Made by a program: the position numbers and the translations under genes
In this document: positions 36,273 to 46,361 of the stretch, in pieces
How positions within the stretch are numbered: the stretch's first letter is position 1
Layout of the letters: each line of letters opens with the position of its first letter
NCBI RefSeq assembly: GCF_014251815.1
Contig: NZ_CP059202.1
Coordinates: 1-64,000 of the forward strand
Length of the DNA: 64,000 bases
From: Blattabacterium cuenoti
GTDB lineage: Bacteria > Bacteroidota > Bacteroidia > Flavobacteriales > Blattabacteriaceae
Direction of reading: 5' to 3'
The notes under the pieces: generated by a model
Databases searched by the model: none
What the model was told of the DNA's origin: nothing
The model's input: the letters and a program-made list of their open reading frames with translations, nothing else

Positions 36273-36992
36273 TTTCTTACCTTTCTTACCTTCTAACACT
36301 TCGTCTATCATCCCATACTCTTTAGCTTCTATAGAAGTCATCCAATAATCCCTATCTGAATCTTTTTCTATTTTTTCAATAGGTAATCCAGAATGTTTTG
36401 ATATAATCTCATAAAGTTCTTGTTTCAATTTTAAAATTTCACGAACTGTGATTTCAATATCTGAAGCTTGACCTTGCGTTCCTCCTATAGGTTGATGAAT
36501 CATAACTCTAGAATGTTTTAATGCAGATCTTTTATTTTTTTCTCCCGCACAAAGTAATACAGCTGACATGGAGGCAGCCATTCCAGTACAAATGGTTGCT
36601 ACATCTGGTTCTACAATTTGCATTGTATCATATATACCTAATCCAGCATAAACATCTCCTCCTGGAGAATTAATGTATATTTGTATATCCTTCGTAGAAT
36701 CTACAGATTGTAAAAACAATAGTTGAGCTTGTACTATATTGGATACTTGATCTTCTATTGCTGTTCCTAAAAAAATGACTCTGTCCATCATCAAACGAGA
36801 AAACACATCCATCTGAGCTACATTTAATTTTCTTTCTTCCACAATATAAGGAGTCATAAATTTAATATATTCATCAATTGTTAAACTACTAATTTTTTTA
36901 TGTTTTATTGCATACAGCATAAACTCTTTTGAGTTTTTATGATAATTCATTTTTTTTATATTGAAACTTTCGTCAAAGTTACTTTCTTCCAC
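36270..36992 (-). CDS. clpP: ATP-dependent Clp protease proteolytic subunit
   Basis: ClpP is the barrel-shaped serine peptidase fed by ClpC or ClpX. The 240 residues have the catalytic triad Ser141 (GMAASMSA), His166 (MIHQP) and, by alignment, Asp215 (SDRDYW), plus the oligomerisation segment INSPGGDV at 108-115. The N-terminal part has about 45 residues more than E. coli ClpP, with several in-frame ATG codons inside it (for example Met15 and Met46), so the real start may be later. The stop overlaps the end of tRNA-Arg on the other strand. clpC in this window retains the IGF loop that docks onto ClpP. Confidence 0.95.
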
Positions 36993-37043
36993 ATAAAATT
37001 TTAATAAAAAATATTGAAATTATAAACTTTTAATTTAAAAGTA

Positions 37044-38498
37044 TTGATTTTGTACAAAAAATTAACAATACAAACAATTATCTATTCTATAGGATTCATA
37101 TTTCCTAGAATTGTTAATTATGCTTTTTTAAAATTTTTTACTCTTTGTTTTAAAAGAGAAGAATTTTCTCTTTATACAGATATGTATGCATTGTCTTTTA
37201 TGATCATAGGATTTCTTTCTTTTGGATTAGAAAACACTTATTTTAGATTTTTATATAAAAAAAATTATAATCAAGAAATTGTTTTTTCAACAGGAGTTAT
37301 AATACAATTTCTTATAAGTTCTTTGTTTTTAATAATATCTATAAATATAGTAAAATATTTATCAGCCATTGCTGGATATGATAATCATCCAGAATATTTC
37401 TTGATGTTCTTTTTAATCATATTTTTTGATACAATTTGTATTCTTCCTATGGCTTGGTTTCGTGCTAATGATAAACCTTTACAATATTCTACAATAAATG
37501 TTACAAATATATTGATACAATCGTTTGTGATAATATATTTATTCTCTTGTTCTGATAAGATTTATCAAAAAACTTTCTTTTTTTTCATTTTTAAATGGGT
37601 AGACTCTTTTACCGATAAAATCGGTTATATATTTTTTGCAAATATGATCTCTTCTTTAATGAATTTATTTTTGATACTTCCTATTATTTTGAAAAAAGTA
37701 ACTATAAAAAAGTTTAGCAAAATTCTTGCTGTAAACATGTTAAGTTATGGGATCCCTGTAATGTTAGGAACTGTCTCTTTTTCTATTAATGAAAATTTGG
37801 ATAAAATTTTGATTAAAAGATGGGTTTCAGATGAAATTAATGGATCTTATTCGGCTTGCTATAAAATTGCGACTTTCATGAGTATATATATTAGAATTTT
37901 TAGATTAGGGATTGAACCTTTTTTTTTTAAAAAATCTAAAGATTCTGATGCTATATATTATTATGAAGAAATCACTTATATATTTGTTTTATTTGGATTA
38001 ATTTTTTATGTACTAATATGTGGAAATATTAATATTTTTATGAAATTTTTAATTGATAAAAAATATCATACAGCTATTTCCATCATTCCTATAATAATGA
38101 TGGGGAATATTTTTTTAGGAATTTACACTAATTTATCTATTTTTTACAAGATTATAGATAAACCTATTATTGGTACTTATATATCTTTAATCGGTGTATT
38201 AATTACTTTTTTATTTAATATTATTTTTATTATTATTTATAATAGTTTTATGATTCCTGCTTGGGGGACTTTGATCTCTTATGGATCTATGTTGGTAATT
38301 TTATACATTTGGGGAAAGAAACAGTTTTTTAAATTTTGTAATAAAAAAATAAGAAATATTATAATACATTTTTTATTTGCACTTTTTATTGTTTTTATGA
38401 TGAAAAAAAAAGTGCTATTGAATTTATTTTTACAGTTTTTATATTTGATAACTATTTTTTTATTAGAAAAAAAAAGATTGATTAGTCTAATCAAATAA
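37044..38498 (+). CDS. Polysaccharide/lipid flippase of the MOP (Wzx-like) family
   Basis: The 484 residues are almost wholly hydrophobic with about 12 to 14 predicted membrane segments, matching flavobacterial oligosaccharide flippases. The N-terminus (LYKKLTIQTIIYSIGFIFPR) is characteristic. The start is TTG (37044); no ATG precedes the conserved region. It would move a lipid-linked saccharide across the inner membrane. It sits 10 bp before a dut relative and a sugar-nucleotide transferase, an order familiar in flavobacteria. The substrate is unknown. Confidence 0.82.
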   Translation: MILYKKLTIQTIIYSIGFIFPRIVNYAFLKFFTLCFKREEFSLYTDMYALSFMIIGFLSFGLENTYFRFLYKKNYNQEIVFSTGVIIQFLISSLFLIISINIVKYLSAIAGYDNHPEYFLMFFLIIFFDTICILPMAWFRANDKPLQYSTINVTNILIQSFVIIYLFSCSDKIYQKTFFFFIFKWVDSFTDKIGYIFFANMISSLMNLFLILPIILKKVTIKKFSKILAVNMLSYGIPVMLGTVSFSINENLDKILIKRWVSDEINGSYSACYKIATFMSIYIRIFRLGIEPFFFKKSKDSDAIYYYEEITYIFVLFGLIFYVLICGNINIFMKFLIDKKYHTAISIIPIIMMGNIFLGIYTNLSIFYKIIDKPIIGTYISLIGVLITFLFNIIFIIIYNSFMIPAWGTLISYGSMLVILYIWGKKQFFKFCNKKIRNIIIHFLFALFIVFMMKKKVLLNLFLQFLYLITIFLLEKKRLISLIK

Positions 38499-38508
38499 AA
38501 ATAAGATT

Positions 38509-38895
38509 TTGTGTACAAAAATATGTAGATACACTTTGATCGCTAACATAAAAGAATCTATTTCTATTAAATTCTTGGAAAGAAAGTTAATTTCAACGGG
38601 TATTCTTATTAAAATTCCTAAAAATACTAGGTATTCTTTTTCTTTGATTAAAAAATTTATAGAATCTATTTGTATAATTCATCTCACAAAAAACATAAAT
38701 AATAAAAAATATTCATTATATAATGAAATTCAAATAATTGTCATCAACATTTTTTTTAAAAATATGATAATTGAACCTAATGATAAATTAGTAATATTCG
38801 ATATTATCGAAGGTGTTAAAATAAAATGGGAAAAATGTTCTATTCTAAGTAGAAGTATAAGAGGAAGTAATAGTTTTGGAAGTACTGGAATATAA
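38509..38895 (+). CDS. Degenerate dUTPase-like protein
   Basis: The 128-residue product aligns in order with flavobacterial Dut: LERKLISTGILIKIP near residues 24-38, EIQIIVIN in the middle, and the C-terminal motif 5 as RGSNSFGSTG. Motifs that build the active site are changed. Motif 2 (PRSG) reads about SLIKK, motif 3 (GxIDxDYRG) reads about NNKKYSLYN with no catalytic Asp, and motif 1 has lost its N-terminal half. The start is TTG at 38509. Dut removes dUTP and supplies dUMP; this version probably cannot. The frame is still open, so it is either a decaying gene or a protein kept for another reason. It lies between the flippase and the nucleotidyltransferase, the usual dut position in flavobacteria. 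Confidence 0.72.
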   Translation: MCTKICRYTLIANIKESISIKFLERKLISTGILIKIPKNTRYSFSLIKKFIESICIIHLTKNINNKKYSLYNEIQIIVINIFFKNMIIEPNDKLVIFDIIEGVKIKWEKCSILSRSIRGSNSFGSTGI

Positions 38896-38910
38896 AAAAA
38901 AACAAATGAT

Positions 38911-39927
38911 ATGAAAATTATAATACCAATGGCTGGAAAAGGGACACGTCTTCTTCCTCATACTTTAAATACTCCTAAACCACTGATATATGTTGCTGGA
39001 AAAACAATTTTAAGAAGATTAATGGAAAGTTTATCCAAACTTATTCAAGTTTTTTCTATACAAGAAATTGTTTTTATTATAGGAAGTTTCGGGGAGAAAG
39101 TAGAAAAACAATTAATTCAATTATCTCATGATATGAGTGTAAATCCAATTATATATTATCAAATCATTCCCCTTGGAACTGCTGATGCTTTGTTAAAAGC
39201 TAAAAAATCTTTAACAGGAGAACCTGTTATCGTTGCTTTTTCTGATTCTTTATTTTACCATAATTCTTTTGATAAAGAAATCACTCATGATAATATTATA
39301 TGGACAAAAAAAGTTAAAAATCCTCATTTATTTGGTATCGTAAAATGTGATTCTTTAGGGAGAATCACTCATTTTATAGAAAAACCAAAGAATCATGTAT
39401 CTAATCTTGCAATTGTAGGATTTTATTATTTTAATAATAGTTTGCTTTTAAAGGAAGAATTGCAGTTTCTATTTAATCATAATATTAAAAATGAACAAGA
39501 ATATCAACTAACGTCTGTTTTGGAAAATATGAGAAAAAAAGGCGAGAAATTTATTAGCAAACAAGTTGAAGAGTGGATGGATTTTGGGGATCAAAAAAAA
39601 ACTATTTCTTCAAATTCCAAACTACTATCTATGGAGTCCAAAAATTCAGAATTAATTCATAAAAAAGTTATTATAAAAAATAGTTTAATTATAAAACCTT
39701 GTTCAATAGGAAAAAGTACAAGTATTGAAAATAGTATTATAGGCCCTTATGTTTCAATAGGAAAATATTCAAAAATAAAAAATAGCAATATAAAAAAATC
39801 TTTAATTCAAAATTATACAATAGTTCAATATGCTAATTTGAAATATTCAATAATAGGAAATCATTCAATATATACAGGTGAAAAAACTAAAAAAGTAAGC
39901 TTGAGTGATTATTCTATTTTCAAATAG
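38911..39927 (+). CDS. Sugar-1-phosphate nucleotidyltransferase with hexapeptide-repeat tail
   Basis: The 338 residues start with the pyrophosphorylase signature IIPMAGKGTRLLPHTLNTPK (about 3-22), bind NTP through this loop, and carry LGTADALLKA (about 90-99) and FSDSLF. The C-terminal 90 residues contain short Ile-rich repeats (SIENSIIGPYVSIGKYSKIK) that form a left-handed beta-helix. The reaction would be sugar-1-phosphate plus NTP to NDP-sugar; the sugar is not evident. It sits behind the flippase and dut remnant, in keeping with surface polysaccharide precursor supply. Confidence 0.87.
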   Translation: MKIIIPMAGKGTRLLPHTLNTPKPLIYVAGKTILRRLMESLSKLIQVFSIQEIVFIIGSFGEKVEKQLIQLSHDMSVNPIIYYQIIPLGTADALLKAKKSLTGEPVIVAFSDSLFYHNSFDKEITHDNIIWTKKVKNPHLFGIVKCDSLGRITHFIEKPKNHVSNLAIVGFYYFNNSLLLKEELQFLFNHNIKNEQEYQLTSVLENMRKKGEKFISKQVEEWMDFGDQKKTISSNSKLLSMESKNSELIHKKVIIKNSLIIKPCSIGKSTSIENSIIGPYVSIGKYSKIKNSNIKKSLIQNYTIVQYANLKYSIIGNHSIYTGEKTKKVSLSDYSIFK

Positions 39928-39962
39928 AATAAAATAATTTTTTATATTTAAAAAAAATTCCA

Positions 39963-40160
39963 ATGGGGTTAATTTATATCTTTTCTGTGATACTTGGTAC
40001 TTTTGGCACCACAGAAATCGTGGTGATAGTCATACTTGCCCTTTTATTATTTGGAGGAAAGAAAATTCCAGAATTAATGAAGGGATTGGGAACTGGTTTA
40101 AAAGAGTTCAAAAAAGCATCTGAAGAAAAAGATTCAGAATCAGAAACGGATAAAGAATAA
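39963..40160 (+). CDS. tatA: Twin-arginine translocase subunit TatA
   Basis: TatA forms the variable pore component of the Tat system for folded proteins. The 65-residue size, single membrane helix (about 18-34), FGxxxIPEL hinge ([11 protein letters not shown], about 31-41) and amphipathic helix with acidic tail are typical. tatC is not in the window. The ATG at 39963 adds about 12 residues before the family's usual start. Confidence 0.93.
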   Translation: MGLIYIFSVILGTFGTTEIVVIVILALLLFGGKKIPELMKGLGTGLKEFKKASEEKDSESETDKE

Positions 40161-40234
40161 AAATATTTCATATTTACGTTTGTTTATTAGTACTTTTTTT
40201 CTAAAATTTTAGAAATAAATCAAACTAATAAATA

Positions 40235-41332
40235 ATGGGAACGACAACGATAAGAAATATTATGTTTTTTATGTTCATATTAAAAAGCCTGGCAATTCAA
40301 TCAATATCAAAACCATTCTTAGAACAGAAAAACGTAATGAAAATGAACTTTTACAAAAATATTTATAACCCAAAATTAGAAGATATAAATAACATACATA
40401 ATACAGAAAAATTATGGAAAAAAATGTTAGGAGGGAAGAAAAAATCCTTATCTGGAAAAAGATTGTCTTTTCACCCTCGTAATAATAATAAAAAAAACGC
40501 TGTCATTATCAATATCAACCCTGAAGAACTTAGATTAAGATTAAATTTTTTAAATCAAAAATCTAAAATTAAAATTTTAAAATATAATAGTCTTGTACAT
40601 GCTTCTGTAGAAAGTTATCTTCGTATGAGTAAATATATAGGAAAAATTATTTCGTTGTCAGATTTTTACTTTCCTATGTTTGAAGAAAAACTTGAAAATT
40701 ACCGACTTCCCAAAGAATTAAAATATTTAGCTATTATAGAATCCAACTTAAATCCAGTTGCTATTTCTAAAGCAGGAGCACGAGGAATTTGGCAGTTTAT
40801 GCCAGAAACTGGAAAAATATATAATCTTAATATTAACAATATTTCTGATGATAGAAATGATCCTATTAAGTCTACGGAAGCAGCTTGTCGATACTTGAAA
40901 TTTTTATATAAAAAAATAGGAAATTGGGAATTAGTTTTAGCGGCTTATAATGCAGGGCCTGGAATAGTAGATAAAATATTACAACGGCATAATAACCGGA
41001 AAAGCTTTTGGGAACTATGGGAGTTTTTCCCTAAAGAAACTCAGAATTATATTCCTAAATTTATTGCTATAAATTATATAATGAATTATTATAAGGAACA
41101 TAATATTTCTATATATCATTCTTCTCCCTATAGATATAAATATACAGAAACTGTATTAATTCCTGTAAAAGAAAAAATTTCGCTGAAATTTTTTGCTTAT
41201 AGTTTAAATCTTTCTTATCAAGATTTAATTCTTCTGAACCCGCAATATCTTGTAGATCTTATTCCTCCTGGGAATAAATTAAGATTCCCAAAAAATAAGA
41301 TTTATCTTTTTAAAAAAAATTACAAAAATTAA
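40235..41332 (+). CDS. Lytic murein transglycosylase with LysM domain (MltD-like)
   Basis: It cleaves peptidoglycan between MurNAc and GlcNAc. The 365 residues have an N-terminal hydrophobic export segment (about 8-22) and an SLT domain (about 150-270). The catalytic Glu is in LAIIESNLNP near residue 170, followed by GARGIWQFMP and AYNAGPG. A single LysM-like motif lies at about 310-355 (ISLKFFAYSLNLSYQDLILL). It may be a lipoprotein or periplasmic enzyme; no clear lipobox is seen. It is followed by a hairpin and recA. Confidence 0.9.
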   Translation: MGTTTIRNIMFFMFILKSLAIQSISKPFLEQKNVMKMNFYKNIYNPKLEDINNIHNTEKLWKKMLGGKKKSLSGKRLSFHPRNNNKKNAVIININPEELRLRLNFLNQKSKIKILKYNSLVHASVESYLRMSKYIGKIISLSDFYFPMFEEKLENYRLPKELKYLAIIESNLNPVAISKAGARGIWQFMPETGKIYNLNINNISDDRNDPIKSTEAACRYLKFLYKKIGNWELVLAAYNAGPGIVDKILQRHNNRKSFWELWEFFPKETQNYIPKFIAINYIMNYYKEHNISIYHSSPYRYKYTETVLIPVKEKISLKFFAYSLNLSYQDLILLNPQYLVDLIPPGNKLRFPKNKIYLFKKNYKN

Positions 41333-41344
41333 CTATTATATACA

Positions 41345-41372
41345 AATACATAATAAAACCATATTATGTATT
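41345..41372 (+). other. Perfect 11-bp inverted repeat upstream of recA
   Basis: AATACATAATA (41345-41355) and TATTATGTATT (41362-41372) are perfect complements around a 6-base loop (AAACCA), between mltD-like and recA in the same direction. No T-run follows, so it looks less like a terminator than an operator or leader hairpin. AT-rich chance pairing is a real alternative. Confidence 0.4.
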
Positions 41373-41413
41373 ATGAGTGATATTAATTTTTCAAAAAATT
41401 TATTCTCAAAGTT

Positions 41414-42400
41414 ATGAACGAAAAAATTGAACAAAAAAGAAAATCTTTACAACTTCTTTTGGAAGAAATGGATAAAATATATGGGAAAGGAACTGTAATG
41501 CAAATGGGAAATTCCCATACAGAAAATTTAGAAATTGTATCTTCTGGATCTTTAAGTTTAGATATTGCTTTAGGAATAAAAGGGTTTCCAAAAGGTAGGA
41601 TTATAGAAATATTTGGTCCTGAATCTTCTGGAAAAACTACTTTAGCTTTACATGCTATAACTCAATCGCAAAAATTAGGGGGGTTTGCTGGGTTCATAGA
41701 TGCAGAACATGCTTTTGATCGTACTTATGCTAGAAAAATAGGAGTGAATGTAAAAGAATTAATAATATCTCAACCAGATAATGGAGAACAAGCACTTGAA
41801 ATTGTTGATAATTTAATTAGATCTGGTGTTATTGATATAATAGTAGTTGATTCTGTAGCAGCTTTAACACCTAAAAGTGAAATAGAAGGAGAAATGGGTG
41901 ATTCCAAAATTGGATTACAAGCAAGATTAATGTCTCAAGCTTTAAGAAAGCTAACTTCAAGTATAGGAAAATCTAAAAGCATACTTATATTTATTAATCA
42001 ATTAAGAGAAAAAATAGGGGTTTATGGAAATCCAGAAGTAACAACTGGAGGAAATGCTTTGAAGTTTTATTCTTCAATACGATTAGATATAAGAAGAGGA
42101 AATCAAATCAAAAACGGAGAAAAGATATTAGGAAATAGAACAAAAGTGAAAGTAGTGAAAAATAAACTATCTCCTCCTTTTAGAACTGCAGAATTTGACA
42201 TTATGTATGGAGAAGGGATTTCTAAAATTGGTGAAATATTGGATATAGGAGTAGATTTAGGAATTCTTAAAAAGAATTCATCTTGGTTTAGTTATGGAGA
42301 TATCAAATTAGGTCAAGGAAGAGATTCTGTTAAAAAGTTCTTGAAAGAGAAAGAAAATATGATAGATGAAATACAAAAGAATATATACAAAAATATATGA
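41414..42400 (+). CDS. recA: Recombinase RecA
   Basis: RecA pairs and exchanges DNA strands in recombinational repair. The 328 residues contain Walker [10 protein letters not shown] (about 69-77), the MAW motif region, Walker [21 protein letters not shown], loop 2 ([20 protein letters not shown]) and the C-terminal domain. All catalytic features are intact. The stop overlaps the start of the MBL hydrolase by 4 bp. No lexA lies nearby. Confidence 0.97.
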   Translation: MNEKIEQKRKSLQLLLEEMDKIYGKGTVMQMGNSHTENLEIVSSGSLSLDIALGIKGFPKGRIIEIFGPESSGKTTLALHAITQSQKLGGFAGFIDAEHAFDRTYARKIGVNVKELIISQPDNGEQALEIVDNLIRSGVIDIIVVDSVAALTPKSEIEGEMGDSKIGLQARLMSQALRKLTSSIGKSKSILIFINQLREKIGVYGNPEVTTGGNALKFYSSIRLDIRRGNQIKNGEKILGNRTKVKVVKNKLSPPFRTAEFDIMYGEGISKIGEILDIGVDLGILKKNSSWFSYGDIKLGQGRDSVKKFLKEKENMIDEIQKNIYKNI

Positions 42401-43179
42401 AAATTACTTTTTTGGGGACCGGAACTTCTCAAGGAATCCCTGTAATTGGATCTAAACATCCGGTATGTTTATCTAAAAATTTAAAAGATAAAAGATTAAG
42501 ATGCTCTGTTTTAATTGAAAAAGATAAAAAAAATTTTTTGATAGATTGTGGGCCAGACTTTCGTTATCAAATGTTAAGAAGCAATTATGAAAAATTGAAT
42601 GCCATTTTTATGACACATGAACATCAAGATCATATAGGGGGATTAGACGATATAAGGCCAATTAATCATAATATGAATATGCCTATTTCTATTTATGGAT
42701 TACGTAGAGTTATAGATAATTTAAAAAAAAGATTTTTTTATATTTTTTCTGAAAATAAAAAATCAAATGTTTCAAGGATTTTTTCGCATGAATTAGATGA
42801 TTACAAAGATTTTTTTTTAGTAGAGAATTCAAAAATTTTTCCTTTGTCTATATGGCATGGAGATCTTCCTATTCTAGGGTTTCGTATAGGTAATTTTGCG
42901 TACATCACAGATGCTAGCACAATTCCTATTCAAACAATACAACAATTAAAAGGTATAAATGTTTTAGTCTTAAATGTATTAAGAAACGTATTAAAAAAAG
43001 TAGAAAAAAATCCTTTTCCTTTCATGCTCTCTGACACTTTGAATATCATTCAAAAAATTTCTCCTAAAAAAACTTATTTGACACATATTAGCCATACATT
43101 TGGATTTCACGAAGAAATTGAAACACAATTACCTAATAATGTATATCTAGCTTATGATGAACTAATTATATATGAATAA
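42397..43179 (+). CDS. MBL-fold metallohydrolase (PhnP-like)
   Basis: The 260 residues have the metallo-beta-lactamase metal site [10 protein letters not shown] (His73, His75, Asp77, His78 by count), an upstream [12 protein letters not shown] loop, further metal ligands near WHGD and [11 protein letters not shown]. It resembles flavobacterial PhnP-like phosphoribosyl cyclic phosphodiesterases, but relation to RNase Z-type enzymes cannot be excluded. It starts inside the recA stop (ATGA), so it is likely cotranslated. Confidence 0.85.
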   Translation: MKITFLGTGTSQGIPVIGSKHPVCLSKNLKDKRLRCSVLIEKDKKNFLIDCGPDFRYQMLRSNYEKLNAIFMTHEHQDHIGGLDDIRPINHNMNMPISIYGLRRVIDNLKKRFFYIFSENKKSNVSRIFSHELDDYKDFFLVENSKIFPLSIWHGDLPILGFRIGNFAYITDASTIPIQTIQQLKGINVLVLNVLRNVLKKVEKNPFPFMLSDTLNIIQKISPKKTYLTHISHTFGFHEEIETQLPNNVYLAYDELIIYE

Positions 43180-43202
43180 ATAAAAAAAATACAAACAAGT
43201 AA

Positions 43203-46200
43203 ATGCTAAAAACATTAAAAAAAATTCTTTTCTCCACAAAAATAACTTCTTTTTTATTCTTATTGTTAGCGTTATCTATGGCTACAGCTACTTTTATAGA
43301 AAAGAAGTATTCCACAAATGTGGCAAAAATATTTATTTATGAATCTACTTGGTTTGAAAGTATCATGTTGTTTATCATAATAAATTTAATGGGAAACATA
43401 TATAAATATAAATTATGGACTTACAAAAAATTTCCTTTATTGATTTTTCATTTATCATTTATATTAATTTTTATCGGAGGAGTTTTTTCTAGATATTTTA
43501 GTTTTGAAGGGACGATGTCCATAAGGGAAGGAGAAACAAATGGAAAAATTATTTCTAGTAAAAATTACATAAAATTAAAAGTAAGTCAAGGATCTTACAA
43601 TAGATTTTATCATGATCCTTATATCTTTTCTTCTTTTCACAAAGGATATCAGGGGAAATTTATTTTTAAAGATAACCCTTTAAAAATAAAAATTGTAGAT
43701 TATATACCATGCGCAAAGATTATTTTCTCAAAAGAGAAACCTACAGAGAAAATCATAAGAATAGTTTCAACAAATCAAAAAGAAAGAACAGAACATTTTG
43801 TTAAAAGCGGAGAAGTTACAGACGTGAATGGTGTTTTATTTTCTTTTAATAAAAAAATTCCTTTTGGAATTATAATTTTTGAAAAGAACAATAAACTTTA
43901 CATAAAGTCATCTTTTTATGGAAAAAGCATTAACATGACAAATCAAAAAATTAATTTTTTGTTAAAAGATAAACATAACATACTGAAGATAAAACATTTA
44001 TATCAAATGATAATTGATAAAAATCATGAATTTATGCAATGGGTTATTCCTGAAGGAGTTGTAGAAGGAAAATTAAAATATGTAAAATCATGTAATAATT
44101 ATGAAGAAAATAATCAATTAAGTGCTATTACGGCAAAAATTTTTTTCAAGAATCAATCCCAATTAGTAACATTTTTAGGAGGAGGAAATACAACAAGTAT
44201 GAGTCCTCCTTTATTTTTTAAAGATTATAAAATATCCATTGGATATGGTTCAATTTTTTTTAATCTTCCTTTTTTTTTGAAATTGAATAAATTCAAAATA
44301 GAAAATTATCCAGGTTCTGAATTTCCATCTTCTTTTATGAGTCATATAACATTAATAGATAAAAGCAAGAAAAAAAATCATTTCATTTATATGAATCATG
44401 TTTTAAATTATAAAGGATTTAGATTTTTTCAGTCCGGATACGATCCAGATAGAAAAGGAACTCATTTTTCTGTTAATAATGATTATTTAGGAACATGTTT
44501 TTCCTATATAGGTTATATTCTTATGAGTATAGGAATGTTTTTAACCTTATTCTGGAAAGGAACTAGATTTAGTTATCTCAAAAAAAAATTGAAATATTTA
44601 TCTTATAAAAACTATTCAATTTTATTGTTTATTATATTCTTCTTATTCAATCCCCAAAACTTGGGTTTTTCTCATGAATTCAAAAAAATTCCTTTAGAAA
44701 ATCTATTTGATGGAATTCATATTCCAAAAAAACATAGTGAAAATTTTGGACGTTTATTAGTACAAGATTATAAAGGGAGAATTAAACCCATTAATACGAT
44801 TGCGATTGAATTACTTAGAAAAATACACAAAAAAGATTCCATAGGAAGTTTAGACCCTAACCAATGGTTTATATCCATACATCAAGATAATATATTCTGG
44901 ACAAAAATTCCTTTTATTAAAGTAGATAAAAAAGGAGGGGAAAAATTTTTAAAAAAAATAAAGGCAAATAGACAATTTTACGTTTCCCTTATTGATTTGT
45001 ATTTCATAGATCCCAAAACTTCAAAGTTAAAATTCATTTTACAAGAAGACTATGAACAAGCTTTTTCCAAAAATCCTATTCAAAGAAATGAATACGATAA
45101 AGCTGTACTAAATATTAGTGAACGTGTGGGGATTATACATGAAATTTTTCAAGGAAAATATATTCGGATTTTTCCTATCCCTCATGATAAAAATAATACT
45201 TGGTCTAGTTGGATTTCAACTTCGAATAAATTGAATCCTTTAGGATTATCTATGTTTAATAATTATCTAAAATCTTTGTTATTATCTCAAAATGAAAAAA
45301 ATTGGGACATCGCAGATAATGAAATTCAAAAAATACGATTACATCAACTAAAATATGCAAAATCTATTTTGCCTTCAGAAAATAAAATATCTGTAGAAAT
45401 TCTTTATAATAAATTAAATATATTCTATGTCTTATCTTTTTTATATGCTTTTTTTGGGGTAATTATTATTATTCATTCTTTTTTTCTAATTTTTTTCCAA
45501 AAAAAATACATCCATTTTTTTTCTAAAATGTTTCTTTTCATTTTATTTATTTTGTTTATTTTAAATTTTTTAGGTTTAATTTCTAGATGGTATATTTCTG
45601 GACATGCACCATGGACTAACGGGTATGAATCTGTTATTTTCATTAGTTGGAGTTTAATCGGTATAGGTTTTTTATTCTATAAAAATAAATTTGTTTCAGG
45701 AATTACAACTTTAATCGCGTCCATTTTATTAATGGTAGCACATGGAAATGTTATGGATCCAGAGATAACCAATTTAGTTCCAGTTTTAAAATCACATTGG
45801 TTAATTATACATGTAGCAACAATAACATCAAGTTATGGTTTCTTTTTAACAGGAGCATTTTTGGGTTTTTTAGTATTGCTTTTTTTTATATTAAAAGCAT
45901 GTTTTCGAAATTATAGTGACATAATTCATATACATATTGAAAAATTGACTATTATTAATGAAATATGTTTGACTATAGGGCTTTTTTTGTTAACCATAGG
46001 AACTTTTTTAGGTTCTGTTTGGGCCAATAATAGTTGGGGGCGTTATTGGAGCTGGGATCCTAAGGAAACTTGGGCTTTGATTAGCATAATGGTCTATGCT
46101 TTCGTATTACATATTCGTTTAATTCCATATTTAAAAAACATATTTTTTTTTAACTTTTCCAGCATATTATCAGTGAGTTCTATTTTAATGACTTATTTTG

Positions 46201-46358
46201 GAGTAAATTATTATTTGTCAGGGTTGCATTCTTATGCAAAAGGAGATCCTATTTTTATTCCTTATTGGATATATTATAGTTTGTTAGTTTTATTAATTAT
46301 CACTATTTTATCTTATTATTCATTCAAATTTCATAAAACAAAAACATATAATAAATAA
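43203..46358 (+). CDS. ccsBA: Fused cytochrome c biogenesis protein CcsBA
   Basis: CcsBA exports haem and attaches it to apocytochrome c outside the membrane (System II). The 1051-residue fusion has a ResB/CcsB-like half (about 1-450, several membrane helices plus a large periplasmic loop) and a CcsA half. The haem-handling WWD motif reads WGRYWSWDPKETWAL near residue 950. Conserved His residues in the CcsA membrane region are present (for example in LMVAHGNVMDP). The single-chain fusion is the Bacteroidetes form. Retention implies a working c-type cytochrome respiratory chain. Confidence 0.92.
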   Translation: MLKTLKKILFSTKITSFLFLLLALSMATATFIEKKYSTNVAKIFIYESTWFESIMLFIIINLMGNIYKYKLWTYKKFPLLIFHLSFILIFIGGVFSRYFSFEGTMSIREGETNGKIISSKNYIKLKVSQGSYNRFYHDPYIFSSFHKGYQGKFIFKDNPLKIKIVDYIPCAKIIFSKEKPTEKIIRIVSTNQKERTEHFVKSGEVTDVNGVLFSFNKKIPFGIIIFEKNNKLYIKSSFYGKSINMTNQKINFLLKDKHNILKIKHLYQMIIDKNHEFMQWVIPEGVVEGKLKYVKSCNNYEENNQLSAITAKIFFKNQSQLVTFLGGGNTTSMSPPLFFKDYKISIGYGSIFFNLPFFLKLNKFKIENYPGSEFPSSFMSHITLIDKSKKKNHFIYMNHVLNYKGFRFFQSGYDPDRKGTHFSVNNDYLGTCFSYIGYILMSIGMFLTLFWKGTRFSYLKKKLKYLSYKNYSILLFIIFFLFNPQNLGFSHEFKKIPLENLFDGIHIPKKHSENFGRLLVQDYKGRIKPINTIAIELLRKIHKKDSIGSLDPNQWFISIHQDNIFWTKIPFIKVDKKGGEKFLKKIKANRQFYVSLIDLYFIDPKTSKLKFILQEDYEQAFSKNPIQRNEYDKAVLNISERVGIIHEIFQGKYIRIFPIPHDKNNTWSSWISTSNKLNPLGLSMFNNYLKSLLLSQNEKNWDIADNEIQKIRLHQLKYAKSILPSENKISVEILYNKLNIFYVLSFLYAFFGVIIIIHSFFLIFFQKKYIHFFSKMFLFILFILFILNFLGLISRWYISGHAPWTNGYESVIFISWSLIGIGFLFYKNKFVSGITTLIASILLMVAHGNVMDPEITNLVPVLKSHWLIIHVATITSSYGFFLTGAFLGFLVLLFFILKACFRNYSDIIHIHIEKLTIINEICLTIGLFLLTIGTFLGSVWANNSWGRYWSWDPKETWALISIMVYAFVLHIRLIPYLKNIFFFNFSSILSVSSILMTYFGVNYYLSGLHSYAKGDPIFIPYWIYYSLLVLLIITILSYYSFKFHKTKTYNK

Positions 46359-46361
46359 ACA

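Noticed and set aside
37610-37625. Short palindrome ACCGAT-AAA-ATCGGT
   Set aside because: It is a 6-bp stem inside the flippase coding sequence with no positional support for a function.
40175-40182. TACGTTTG as a promoter for the lytic transglycosylase
   Set aside because: It matches the -7 consensus, but there is no TTTG or TTG at the -33 position, and the motif is expected by chance in this composition.
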